From Agelas oroides (Eukaryota > Porifera > Demospongiae > Agelasida > Agelasidae): a stretch of DNA of 64,000 nt. The notes below the pieces were generated by a model, which saw only the letters and a list, made by a program, of their open reading frames with translations, was not told the DNA's origin and searched no databases. Positions 1-9,405 of this stretch are shown one piece after another. The stretch covers positions 8,582,205-8,646,204 of the forward strand of contig OX422187.1 of the NCBI GenBank assembly GCA_949130485.1, given 5' to 3'. Numbering within the stretch: position 1 is the first letter of the stretch; each line of letters starts with the position of its first letter. The translations under genes and the position numbers were made by a program.

Positions 1-868
1 CAATGTCATTGGTCACTTCTACATAGCTCTCTCCGACCAGTTTGAAGATCCAAATGCAAGTACGTATGAGAACAGCCTCATTCCAAGTATCTTACCTGTA
101 CAAAGAGGTGCATCGCAATTAGTGGCTAAGACTAGCCTCATTCCCAGGCCTTCCCAAGTCCCAATTAGTGACAACTTGCAATAAGCTCCAGTTTTTAAAT
201 GCTTGCAGTATTAATTGCAAGCTATCACAAATTGGAGGCGGGGAAGGCCTGAGAAGAGGCTAGCTAACTGACAACTTGAGCCTACAGTGCTTCTGCAGAA
301 AATTGATCTGGGAGAGAGCTGAAATGCACTTGTAGTGAATCGGTCACAGTTAGTGTAATGAATGCTGAGATTAGTGACAAAGTTGTACACATTGTACAAA
401 ACAAATAAACAGCAGATGGCACTATCTGAACATCCAAGTCTAAAAATATTTACTCACAGTCTACACCACAGTAAAAGCTTTTGCTAGAACCAACTTCAGC
501 CCACAATCCTTCAGATCTCAACCACAGAACATCTGTTAGGGTGTCATCTGCTGCCATGGCTACTGAATGCAGTTGTAGTGAATCCCTGATGTTCAGCTTC
601 CTCTCAGGTTGTTTTATGCAATTAGTCTCTACTATCAAAGTAAACCTCAAGATAATACTGTCTCTTCAGCTTGCTTTTTTTTTTGTTTCTCCACTCGTAT
701 ACACACTGAGAATCGTATTGAGAGGGGTACAAAGATACGGGTACATAGAATTATGAAGACACAGCAGCTGATACAGTTCCTTCCAGTTCACTGTGGCTGA
801 AATGAGGGATGAAAGTGTGAGTAGAGAGGGATTTCTCTGACTAGGTTACCAATGGCAATGTGATCACA
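1..868. other. Outer left flank, no intact gene; one repeat-R unit
   Basis: Bases 120-260 resemble the CCTCGTTCCCAGGCC / GGCCTGAGAAGAGGC inverted-repeat family. Bases about 450-620 on the minus strand are a unit of repeat R, with the conserved coding-like segment around residues AADDTLTDVLWLRSEGLW. Bases 660-790 include a T-run and a short segment that recurs near 28130-28200, reading ACACACTGAGAATC on one strand. No intact gene is visible. Confidence 0.5.
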
Positions 869-1035
869 TGCATAAGAATAAGACTGACAATGACTAGTGC
901 CATACAAACAGTTGTAGCCGATAGAGTTTGAATTACAGGCACAAGAACTGTCACTAAAAATAGTGCAAATATAAGATGGAGGGTGGGACATGGTAGAAGT
1001 ATATACATAAACTACTGAAAACAGAGCTGTACACA
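788..1035 (-). pseudogene. Cysteine-rich exon-like fragment (unknown protein)
   Basis: On the minus strand an open segment follows a good acceptor (TTTTGTGCAG, ending at about 1036). It contains a cysteine-rich stretch with the pattern C-x8-C-x-C-x9-C-x6-C (ICTIFSDSSCACN, then YNCLYGTSHC). A diverged copy lies in the spacer at 29041-29215 on the plus strand and keeps the words SHP, ICTIF and NCLYGTSHC. The mirror copy begins at 63834 and runs to the window edge. I do not recognise the family. It may be an exon of the same decayed gene as the fragments at 1637-1781 and 2990-3058, or simply part of the repeat-R family. Confidence 0.3.
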
Positions 1036-1636
1036 CTGCACAAAACAAACAAACAAGAGAAGTACGACTAATACAATGTAGGTTCCATATCCTTCCCATG
1101 ACATTGAAAGAAAAAAAAAAGTGAGTTAAGTTTATAGTCTGAGAGCTAAGACACTAATCATGTTTGTTTGTAGCCTACACCGTCTTGTAGTGCTTCAACA
1201 TGAGAGTGTTCTTTGCTATAGTAACACTATGATTAGCACATGCATGGCTGGCAACTTTGCTTTGTTCATAGGTATATGCAATTATATTCTAGGTATAGGC
1301 TAACTATACCAGGTATAGTCTCACAAAGTACACTAAACGTTCAATTCTTCAATCACAAGTTATTGTGTCACAGTGGAGTGCTGGAATAGAACTGAGGGAA
1401 CAGAAGTCAAAAGACCACTATGCCCTCTGATCCAGGAGGGCCTTAAGTGAAACAAACAAGTATATGGTCTGATTGTAGAAAATCAGCATTTGAAGCAAAT
1501 TCCAATTATGAATGGTTCATACAAATTTGAGCAAAAATTAAGAACAAGTGTGATTGCTAATTTTCTTTTTTTTTCTTCTTTGCCTAGACTCGTGCATGGC
1601 TAACTGGCTTCCAGCTAGTACATAATAAATATTCAC

Positions 1637-1781
1637 CGTGAGAAAGTCGCCGCAGTACAGACCCGAATGTCCAGCGAAAGAATCTTCGGTACAAGAACAC
1701 CTACCATCCAAGCACAAGCCTCCCAGACGCCCCACTAAGAACGACAGCGGGAGCCCGTACGTTGACCATTCACCCATCCCT
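1637..1781 (-). pseudogene. EGF-like exon fragment (left arm)
   Basis: The minus strand encodes a segment containing GGLCLDGRCSCTEDSFAG followed by HSGLYCG. The spacing C-x4-C-x-C-x12-C with a Gly-rich end matches the second half of an EGF-like domain. It is bounded by a plausible acceptor (ATTAACTAG) and donor (CACG|GTGAAT), giving a 145-nt exon. No full gene could be assembled around it: neighbouring sequence has stops and repeats. EGF modules mediate extracellular protein contacts; whether this exon is ever transcribed is unknown. The mirror copy is at 63104-63248. Confidence 0.4.
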
Positions 1782-2090
1782 CTAGTTAATATTATGATAA
1801 CTCCACCCATTGAGCCCCACCCCAATTTGTTTAGTATTTTGAATATTCATAGCACTGTGAATGCCAACCAAGAGCTGGACTCCTCAAAGCAAGCCTTAGG
1901 CGGGGAGTTTTCCCGTCCTTTCTGTAGTAGGCCACTGGTCGGGAATTCAAAGGGACTGAAACCCGTGGTCATTCGATGACCGGAAAGGGTACTCCCTTGA
2001 AGACAAGTGTTTTCAAGCATATCTCCCAAAGAACAATAACTCACTTTGCCATAACTGCCCCACCCATTTGAGCCATAACTGCCCCATCCT

Positions 2091-2597
2091 TTACCCATTA
2101 AACCCTATAGTGCACATTTGGTTACATCATACTGCGCACTGCACAGAAAAGATAGTCTCTGCGCGCTGTGCGTGCTGGTTCTGCATCAGCAGAAATGGTG
2201 GGACAGGGGGAGGTGGGTGTGGTCACCCGCAGGGTGACATGCACATGGTGGCTGCTAGGCTTGGCTGTCAAAGCGTCGTGGTTGGGACCGGGTGGGCAAT
2301 TCTTACCCTGGCTGCATGGACAGGCTTAGAAAATGCTACTCTTACCCTGTAGGGGATTCATTTCTGGCAGGGAAGGCTGCTTGGGCTCTGAGCGGGTGTT
2401 TGACAACTGAGAGTGCTGACTATTGCGTGCTCGTTAATGAGTGGGCATGGTTAAGGTCACGAGTCTGCTTGCTAAGGCTGGAAGTGAAGTTGGGTTCAGT
2501 TTTGGAGTCAGAGCTTGGACAGAACTGGAGATACGGTGCGTTAAGTGCATGCATAGGCTAAAACTAGTCTCAAGAAAATTCAGGGTTTAAAGGGCTA
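2091..2597. mobile_element. TTAA-type non-autonomous element 'T', degenerate copy (left arm)
   Basis: One end reads TTACCCATTAAACCCTATAG and the other GGGTTTAAAGGGCTAAG. These are degenerate forms of the TTAACCCTTTAAAC terminus seen in the cleaner spacer copy at 42914-43530. Internal sequence is shared with that copy: a GCGCAGAGACTATCTTTTCT segment, a GGGTGACC block and a CCGTATCTCCA block. TTAA targets with CCC termini are typical of piggyBac-like elements, so a piggyBac-type MITE is likely. No transposase is present. Confidence 0.6.
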
Positions 2598-2989
2598 AGC
2601 CATGAATGCCCCATCCCCATATCCCATTTATGTTTTGACTTTGCACTTTATGTATGTGTTGCACATGATGAGCATCGATGTGCCAGCCGGTGTTAGTGCT
2701 CCCTTTCTCGATACAAAACTGCTAATTTTCTTCTTCTTTTTTTTTTTTTCCGAAATGTCTAGACTCATACATGGCTAACTGGTTTCCAGCTTCTACATAA
2801 TAAAAGTGTCCTTGGCCAGGCTTCCCATGATTGCTGAGGCCATCATTGGTAAAAGAGCTAATTAATGAGTATTACACTCAGACTGTTGATTGTGCTTTTA
2901 GTATTGTATGCTAACATAATTGCTAGCAGTAGTGTATAGTTGTATAGTGTTTACAGTGGTAGCTGATTCAGTCTTTCCTTTGATCTCAC

Positions 2990-3058
2990 CAGGAGCAACA
3001 TTACAGATTGACCTAGTGAACCGGCAGTACATGACACATGGGACCCATTCTGCAATAC
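2990..3058 (-). pseudogene. 69-nt symmetric phase-1 cysteine exon (left arm)
   Basis: A 23-codon segment on the minus strand reads (G)IAEWVPCVMYCRF, then TRSICNVAP(G). It is bounded by an acceptor (TATTGTATTATAG) and a donor (CCTG|GTGAGATC). Both boundaries split a Gly codon after its first base, so the exon is symmetric phase 1-1, the class that can be duplicated or shuffled without shifting the frame. A degenerate copy containing WVPCVMHCC lies on the opposite strand at about 4640-4720, where it has stops. The protein family is not recognised. The mirror copy is at 61829-61897. Confidence 0.35.
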
Positions 3059-3367
3059 CTATAATACAATAACACAAAAACAAAAACAAAACTAACTCGT
3101 GTAACTGGCGCTGCTCTGTCTAGGTTGAGCTACTTAGTGTATCTCTAGGGCTGTTATCGCAACACAGAAGTTTTATGAACAAGTATGGCATTGGCCACCG
3201 TCATGCTTCTATATCCAAGCATGCATCGTACCATTACTGGCTCATCATCAGATGCTTTGTTATTACAGTCTTGCAAAGACAGACTCTCGAATGAAAAGCA
3301 AGAGTCTGGTTTCGTGAGACTATAGTTATGGAATTGCCTTCATGGACAAAAATGTGATGGTAGAAAT

Positions 3368-3658
3368 TTAGTAGTGCTCAATCCTCAGTCTCTTCACTTC
3401 GGTCTTTGTCTGTGCATCTTCGTCTGTGCACCTCAATCCTTGGTCACTCCTAGGTATCAAATTAAGCCTCCTTCCAGTAGTAAGTGTGGCCCCCATGCGT
3501 GATACAGTAGCTAGTCTCCGGGGACCCCGAGTTCTGACCGTGACATCATGATACCAAACAAGGAAGAATGTGGCAACACTGGACTTGCCCGTATAGACTC
3601 TGCGGTGAGAAAAGAGCCCTAGGCACATAGTGGCTAGCTCAACCTTGAAGAACCACAC
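3368..3658 (-). other. 96-codon open frame of unknown status (mirror 61229-61519, plus)
   Basis: An open frame on the minus strand is rich in Arg and Thr and has no signal peptide or motif that I recognise. The right arm carries the same frame with one visible amino-acid change (an L/I difference after GAT). An acceptor-like TTAGCTCAACC and a DNA segment shared with the region near 3110-3140 (ACTCGTG..ACTGG.G.. and GGTTGAGCTA) suggest it is part of a local duplication. It could be an exon fragment or chance; I favour non-functional. Confidence 0.2.
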
Positions 3659-3695
3659 CAGTCACACGAGTTAGCTATAATTGTGTACATTCACC

Positions 3696-3730
3696 GTTCC
3701 ATTCCATTCCATTCCACCATTCCATTCCAT
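3696..3730. repeat. ATTCC short tandem repeat
   Basis: Several copies of the pentanucleotide ATTCC, interrupted by ACC, are mirrored near 61160-61190. No gene lies in the surrounding stretch 3060-5097. It holds a plus-strand repeat-R unit (about 3840-4060) and a degenerate inverted copy (4640-4720) of the 69-nt cysteine exon. Confidence 0.7.
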
Positions 3731-5060
3731 ATTCCAGTCCAGCGATTAGAGACACCCAAGGACACTACCACCACTACAAACAAACGTGAGTAGTGTCTTG
3801 TTTAGGTTAGTTCTCAAAGGAACAGCATTTGTTGAGAACATCTGTGAGAGATTCACTACAACTGCATTTCAGTAGCCATGGCAGCAAATGACTCCAGATG
3901 TTCTGTGGTTGAGATCTGAAGGATTGTGAGCTCAAGTTGGATTTTTTTTAGATAACCAAAGCACTGTCAACAGAAGCACTACAAACAAAAGCCTTTATTG
4001 TGTTGGCCTGTGAGTAAATACCTTTAGACTTGTATGTTCAGACTGTGCCTTCTGCTGTTTGGTGCATGAGTCCTTTGTTGTGTGTACAGCTATGATGGCT
4101 TACTAGTCACTAATACTTTAATTGTAAACACTTAGCAATATAGTCTAGCGAGATGCACATCCCACACAGAAATGCTGCTCACAATAGATTGTGCCACAAC
4201 GAACAAAACGGGAAAGGGGGAGGTGAAATTCTGGTGAACTGCCCATTTATAACAGTGTGCTAATGAATGGAAAGGATGACAAACTTTTTTTCACACAGTT
4301 TGAATAGCCTTGACCAAGTTGACTGCACTGTGTGTTTGTCCAAAACACACACAAGTTAGCATTAGACCTGACAGTACCCATTGTTCATAGAATGCAGTGA
4401 TAATCACAGCGGCAGCTGTGGATTTGATAAATCTTCCTCCTCTTCTTCTCTACAGACCACATGCAAAATTATGCATTCCTTTTTTGTGTTACTTGAGCAC
4501 CAGAATACCCAGGGACAGCGCATAGGTAGGTGCTAAGTATAGAGTGGGCCAGGCAATAATGCAGTGCTTCACACCATGGTCATTGGTGTGGGAGAGAGAA
4601 GTTTAGACTTACATGTTAGCTACAAGGGAAACTATACAATTGCAAACTGGGTCCCATGTGTCATGCACTGCTGCTTCTCTAGATCTAGGGTCATACTATA
4701 ATTTACGTTACCCCTGGTGAGAAGAAATTAGAGACTGAAAGTGAGTGCACTACAGCTAGTAAAGTTGATTATCATATCACAGAAATTATAGGTGAAAGAG
4801 CTAGCTAGTCTTTGTGTATTACACTCAGACTGTGCTTCAGAGCAGAAATCAGCAATCGCCTCCGTTGTTGAGCTCATTGGTAGTTGGCCAAATTTAGCCG
4901 AATTTGTATCAACCATTCACAATTGCAATGTGATTATTCAAAACCTTACAATTAGATCATACTGTTTTGTTTTTCTCAGAGACCTTCTGATGCAGTCATC
5001 ATTTGCCTACCAATATGTTAGCCATGAGTCTTTAAAGGGGCTGGACCATGGCCATATATT

Positions 5061-5097
5061 GTAACATTTAACCCATTAAAATATAATGGATTAACTA
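5061..5097. other. Insertion flank used to define the foldback element
   Basis: GTAACATTTAACCCATTAAA and the following ATATAATGGATTAACTA are shared with the right arm at 59797-59832, fixing the left boundary of the 463-bp element to one base. Confidence 0.8.
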
Positions 5098-5560
5098 CAC
5101 TGTAAAAACATTTGGGTTAGTTCAACCATATTTTGGTCATCTCAGTTGCATGCCTGTACGTTGTGTACGTGACACGTTACAAACTTCAAGGGATGCTTCC
5201 AATTTGATTGAAAGCTTTTAAGTGTAGTTGAGACACTTCTCCTTTTTGTTAACTTAGGATCTTCTTGCAGGAAGCCTAGCTATTTGGTTCCTGGCATTTC
5301 TACCAAAACCATACAACCAAGGAACTCCTCCAGGGGCAGACATGTATAGGATCAAAGAAACACCAAACTCACCAGAAATGCTGATTTATAGGCCTTCTGC
5401 AAGATGATCATAATTTAACAAAAGGGAGAAGCTTCTCAACAGCACTTTGAATCAAATTGTAAGCATCCCTTGATGAAGTTCATAATGTTTCACTTACACA
5501 GCAGGCATGCAACTGAGATGAGCAAAATATGGTTGAAGTAACCCAAATGTTTTTACAGTG
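5098..5560. mobile_element. 463-bp foldback (hairpin) transposon, left arm only
   Basis: The element starts CACTGTAAAAACATTTGGG and ends with the reverse complement of that sequence. The two halves pair almost throughout. For example, TCATCTCAGTTGCATGCCTG near the left end is matched by CAGGCATGCAACTGAGATGA near the right, and CTTCTCC..TTTGTTAA pairs further in. The whole element is therefore an imperfect hairpin. It is flanked by TA on both sides and is absent at the matching right-arm site (59793-59796). The coordinate-sum jump between arms here is exactly 463. It has no coding capacity. TA targets and a CACTGTAAA end suggest a Tc1/mariner-type MITE. Confidence 0.9.
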
Positions 5561-6628
5561 TAGATAACTAGATAACTATAAGAAAGCAAAATTGTTTCAC
5601 ACAAACTATTCTTAATGTGAAAAGTCCCGATCTTCAGTACATGCAGGCTCATGGTTAACTATATAACAGATCGATGATCATGGTTAACTTAGTCTTTAGC
5701 AGCAGTGGAAGCCTGGAAAGGAGGCTATGGTGTTATAGCAACCCAAGAGTGTGTGGTATCCCAGCAACCAATACACAGGTTTGTGGTATCCTAGCAACCA
5801 ATACACAGGTTTGTGGTATCCTATAGTTTCCAAGTCAGGCCCTAAATAGGATAATAAGCACTAGTGTCTACTATCAAGTGGCCTTGGCTACAAGTTGGAT
5901 TTTTATCTCATCTCATGTTGATGGCTTGCTTGCAATCAGACAAACTACTAGTAAAAATTAGCCGTTACATTCAAATCAGCAATTCACTACCATTTGTGTG
6001 GTAATGGTACCTTTGTTTTGAGGGCTGCCTAGCTATGTGAGTGTAGGTGCTTACAAACAAGATGAAGTTGTTGTAATCCAAATAGGTTCCACCATAAAAT
6101 CTTCTGACCATAATTATTCCTTAGATCTTCTGATATAACAACAAAAAGTTATATCACCCCCACAACCAGCCGAGAGGATGTTATGAGGGTTTTCAGTGTA
6201 TTGTGGTTGTAAGATGAACTGGGAAGCTGTCCCTTGGGTTGCTTTATGCAATTACTCTTCAATACCAAAGTAAAGTTCTCATAACCACTTTTTGTCTGCA
6301 ACCAGGGTAACCACTCTGTGGTTAAAACTGTTTTTGATATGATATATATATATACACCACTGTGGTTTGGTTAATTTGTAACAGATATAAGGTTGCCCAA
6401 TGCTAGTTTAATTTGTTGCATAGCAACCATGGTGACTGAATAAGTTGCCATGGTGGCACTTTTATTGCTCCTTGCAACCACAGAAACCACAACAGCAGGA
6501 AACAGATTCCGCAACAATAAACATAGAACTATTACAGCTGGTAACACAAGTATCCAGTGCAAAAGTGGTTAACTGAAGCGCAAGAAACATCAGTGAATAA
6601 GCTCTGCAAGAAAACGTGGCAGCCAAAG
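5561..6628. other. Non-coding stretch upstream of the secreted-protein gene
   Basis: It contains two 34-bp tandem units (GGTATCC(C/T)AGCAACCAATACACAGGTTTGT, about 5755-5820), an AT-rich run (TATATATATA near 6343), and likely promoter and 5' exon sequence just before 6629. A short open frame on the minus strand at 6371-6562 is present in both arms but has no recognisable features. Confidence 0.5.
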
Positions 6629-6723
6629 GTGAATATTACCTGCAACTAAGTCTGCTTTATCATCACTGAGTATGCATGTCACCATGTACACAGTGAATAA
6701 TTATTTTCTTCATCCATTTTCAG
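6629..6723 (+). other. Putative 5'UTR intron of the 6724-7461 gene
   Basis: A donor-like CAAAG|GTGAAT at 6629 and an acceptor CATCCATTTTCAG ending at 6723 bound a 95-nt intron. Its last base is directly followed by the ATG. The spacer paralogue has the same arrangement and shares internal intron sequence (TCTGCTTTAT..ATCAC.GAG). That supports a real, conserved intron. Transcript data would confirm it. Confidence 0.6.
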
Positions 6724-7461
6724 ATGTCGTCCGCAACATGGATCTGTGTGGCCTTCCTTGGCCTTCTTATGCTGCACACTTCTAGGGCCCAATCATGTGA
6801 GGAACGACTGCAAGCTGTGATCCCAATTGTCAGCACCATAGACCTTCCCAGGTCAGTTCTGGGACAGCTAGCTGATCCTGAAATGAACTTCTACCGACAG
6901 AATTTGCGCTTCACAGATGAAGAAATCCAACAGGAAATGCAGAATGCCATGAATCATTACAACACACGATTTGGTCTTAATTTTTCTTCTGTACAGCCTA
7001 ATGACCGGGGACAACGAATCATTGGAAATGCAACATTCTATTTTCTAGCATTCCCATTCAACATCACAGCTCCTTACAACCGCTGGATGGTGAATGGAAA
7101 AACAACTACTAGATGCTTTCCGGTGGGAATTGGTGGCTTTCAGGTGGATTTCACTGGAGATATGATGATACATGGGACATATGGCGGCGAGGATGGGATC
7201 CTTGTTGTACTGCGTGATAGCTTTTTCTATGGCTATGACCTACTTTATGATGCATGTGCCCAACAACCAATATCGATCCTAGCTTACACAGATTTCCCCA
7301 TTCGCACGGTGCCAAACGAAGGCTGGATGGCAACAGATTTCGTTCTCTCCCACCGTCAGCTGGGCAGAGGTTTTGCGAGAGGGGTTACTCGTTTTTTCTT
7401 CCCTCCAGATCGTCCAGATCGAGTCATCAGTGAAACTCATGAAGTTTACTCTTTTAATTAG
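6724..7461 (+). CDS. Secreted protein of unrecognised family, 245 aa (left-arm copy)
   Basis: An uninterrupted 245-codon frame begins at the ATG directly after a splice acceptor. Residues 1-22 are a clear signal peptide: short N-region, hydrophobic core VAFLGLLML, and a cleavage-like SRA|Q. The mature part has three cysteines (25, 131, 178) and three N-glycosylation sequons (N86, N102, N113). The spacer paralogue at 30306-31031 conserves all three cysteines. It also conserves the blocks FT-x-(D/E)-DE/EEI, GQR-x2-GNATF, GGFQ-x2-F-x-G, G-x-YGG-x2-G, DACAQQ and RQLG-x-G, so the family is under constraint. There is no membrane anchor and no catalytic signature that I recognise, so I assign no function beyond extracellular or luminal. 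The right-arm copy encodes an identical protein. The neighbours are transposons, with no operon-like context. Confidence 0.9.
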   Translation: MSSATWICVAFLGLLMLHTSRAQSCEERLQAVIPIVSTIDLPRSVLGQLADPEMNFYRQNLRFTDEEIQQEMQNAMNHYNTRFGLNFSSVQPNDRGQRIIGNATFYFLAFPFNITAPYNRWMVNGKTTTRCFPVGIGGFQVDFTGDMMIHGTYGGEDGILVVLRDSFFYGYDLLYDACAQQPISILAYTDFPIRTVPNEGWMATDFVLSHRQLGRGFARGVTRFFFPPDRPDRVISETHEVYSFN

Positions 7462-8568
7462 TTCCCACCTAAGTGTTTTACTGATTTAGTTGCCTTATGT
7501 ACTTTTTAGATTCATGTACCAAATTTGATGTTAGGTGTTTTCAACTTTGTTATAACATGAGTTATCTCATTCTGTACCATAGATAATGACAAAGCATAAT
7601 TGGTAGCTGTAGGCAGAAGAGGTCATAAGAATCATCAAATTAAGGTGGCGGCGGAAGTCACTCGGCGGAGGTTAACGAAAACATAAACCTGGGTTACAGT
7701 CAGGACCAGTGTCACTCCTAGTTTCAGGGTTAGGGTTTGGTTTAGGGCAATCTTGCTTTGTCTAATTTAAAAAGGGGTTTTAGTAGCTTATTAATATATT
7801 CATGAGCCAAAATTGCCACTCGATGGACGCATCTACATGCTCACTGTAGGTAGCGTGACCAATGTATCTCAAATCATTCTGTGCCAGCTTTTGTTCAGAG
7901 CTACTCCCAAAGTCAGGCTAGACTCATGCTTGTCACTACTCTTGGAATGGACAACTTTGACCGCACCAAAATGAATGCACATTTCAAAAAATTCACAGCT
8001 TGTCTACGGAAGGGGCTCATTCACGAGTGCAAGCAAGCATTACTAGCCCCACCTCTCCCCCTTACGTCGCTAAACAACTCACGGCTCTGTTCCACACACA
8101 ACCACTCTTCAGCTTTCTTGTCAATGGCAACGTAGTACCAACGATATATTGCGCATTCTAGTTAAAGCCCAGCCCAGCACTCGAAGCACCGGGCCACGAT
8201 CACCTACTAGGCTTGGCATACGATCGCAAGACCTGGGCCTGCCCAATGAGTACAGTCTTGGCCACTGTAGCCTTTCTACTGCTTCTAGACACAAGCTTGC
8301 TTTCTAGTCTCGTCCCCAGACCCTCCGCGCCACGCCCCGTCGGAAAATTGGAGAGGGGAAAAAGGAAGGAGGGTCTGGTAAACGTAGTCTCGGATCCAGA
8401 CCCTCGAAAAATCGAAAAGGAGGGTCTGGTATTTCGGATGGGGTGGAAGTGTACACTGCGCCCGGTATGCAGGCGCACTTCCGATTGGCCTTTGATTAGC
8501 ATTCTGATGTGCGTTAATTAGAAATGCTAATCGCACGGGAGCTGTCTTCGCGTTTTGCTTCGTTTTAG

Positions 8569-8681
8569 AAAGCTGTGAACACTCAGCGGGAAAGATTAGA
8601 ACGTTTGTGCGAGTTTCTGGTTCATCAGAAAGTTCTACTGGCTACGGAAGGTCCCGCAATTAATAAAATTCCTAACATTCC
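8569..8681 (+). pseudogene. Exon-like fragment within the nested transposon (left; mirror 56674-56786, minus)
   Basis: After an acceptor-like TTCGTTTTAG ending at 8568, an open segment encodes VNTQRERLERLCEFLVHQ followed by KVLLATEGPAINKIPN. Its composition is that of an amphipathic helical protein. It runs into the inner inverted repeat of the transposon at 8682. I do not recognise the source gene. It may be a second captured host exon, on the strand opposite to the helicase fragment. Confidence 0.35.
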
Positions 8682-8844
8682 GCAGTGTACACTTCCACCC
8701 CGCCCTGTTTACCAGACCCTCCTTTTCGATTTATCGAGGGTCTGGTTCCGAGACTATGGTAAACGGGCATTGCAGCGGACGTAGCGGAAGAATGTGGGGA
8801 ATCCATAATATTTGCATTAATTAACCGCACGCGCGACGTTAAGT

Positions 8845-9256
8845 AAACAAACTGCCACGAATCCACTCAGATTATCCCGGTAGACTGCAGTGCGAAGCAT
8901 GTCTCGCCAGCTGGGATTCGACAAAAGCGACTCTGGGCTTATGAATAACTGCGCCTTGCCTTCACGAACGCTTTCCACGGCCTGGGGATCGCACCGCGCT
9001 TCACCTACAAACTGTGCTGACATTCCTCTTGGGACAAACATGGCTTTCTGATCGACCATCAACGACGTTAGGGGTGATACACATATAACAATCGATCGTT
9101 CTTTTCCTCTCATGTTGTCAGCAAACAAGCGTAACACAACGATTTGCCGCTTAAAAACTCCCGAACTACTGTTTCTTGCTCGGGCTTCAGGCTTTCATAG
9201 CCCAGTCTGTCGACAGAAAACTTGAGAGCTCGTTGTACACTGGTGTTCGCCGCCAT
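8845..9256 (-). pseudogene. RecQ-like DNA helicase fragment (left arm)
   Basis: The minus strand starts with an ATG (9256) and encodes an N-terminus ending GYESLKPEQETVVREFLSG, a Q-motif-like LKPEQ as in RecQ/BLM-type helicases. A remnant GKSLCYACL follows. After a frameshift comes RSIVICVSPLTSLMVDQ (helicase motif Ia region) and FISPESLLSNPSWRDML. It stops just before the expected DEAH motif II. Most of the Walker A region (about a dozen residues between FLSG and GKS) is missing, apparently deleted between short SGK-type repeats. It lies wholly inside a MITE and cannot encode a working helicase. RecQ enzymes unwind DNA in recombination and repair; this copy is a relic. Confidence 0.75.
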
Positions 9257-9405
9257 TTCTCACTGTTTCCCACAAATATGCAATCAGCTTTGATAATTAC
9301 GTTTTAATTAGCTCCGCTAACATTCCAGCGGAGTTGCACGAAGTAGTCTGCCCGTTTACCAGACCATGGACCCTCCTTCCTTTTTTCCCTCTCTAATTTT
9401 CCGAT

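Noticed and set aside
7881-8135. 84-codon frame conserved in every X element copy as a transposon protein
   Set aside because: Differences between copies change amino acids freely (Arg/Cys, Glu/Lys, Trp/Cys), and no motif is visible. Shared ancestry of the DNA explains its presence.
8213-8521. Frames containing SLVPRPSAP..LERGKRKEG as peptides
   Set aside because: They are translations of the AGTCTCGTCCCCAGACC terminal repeats and occur wherever this MITE family lies.
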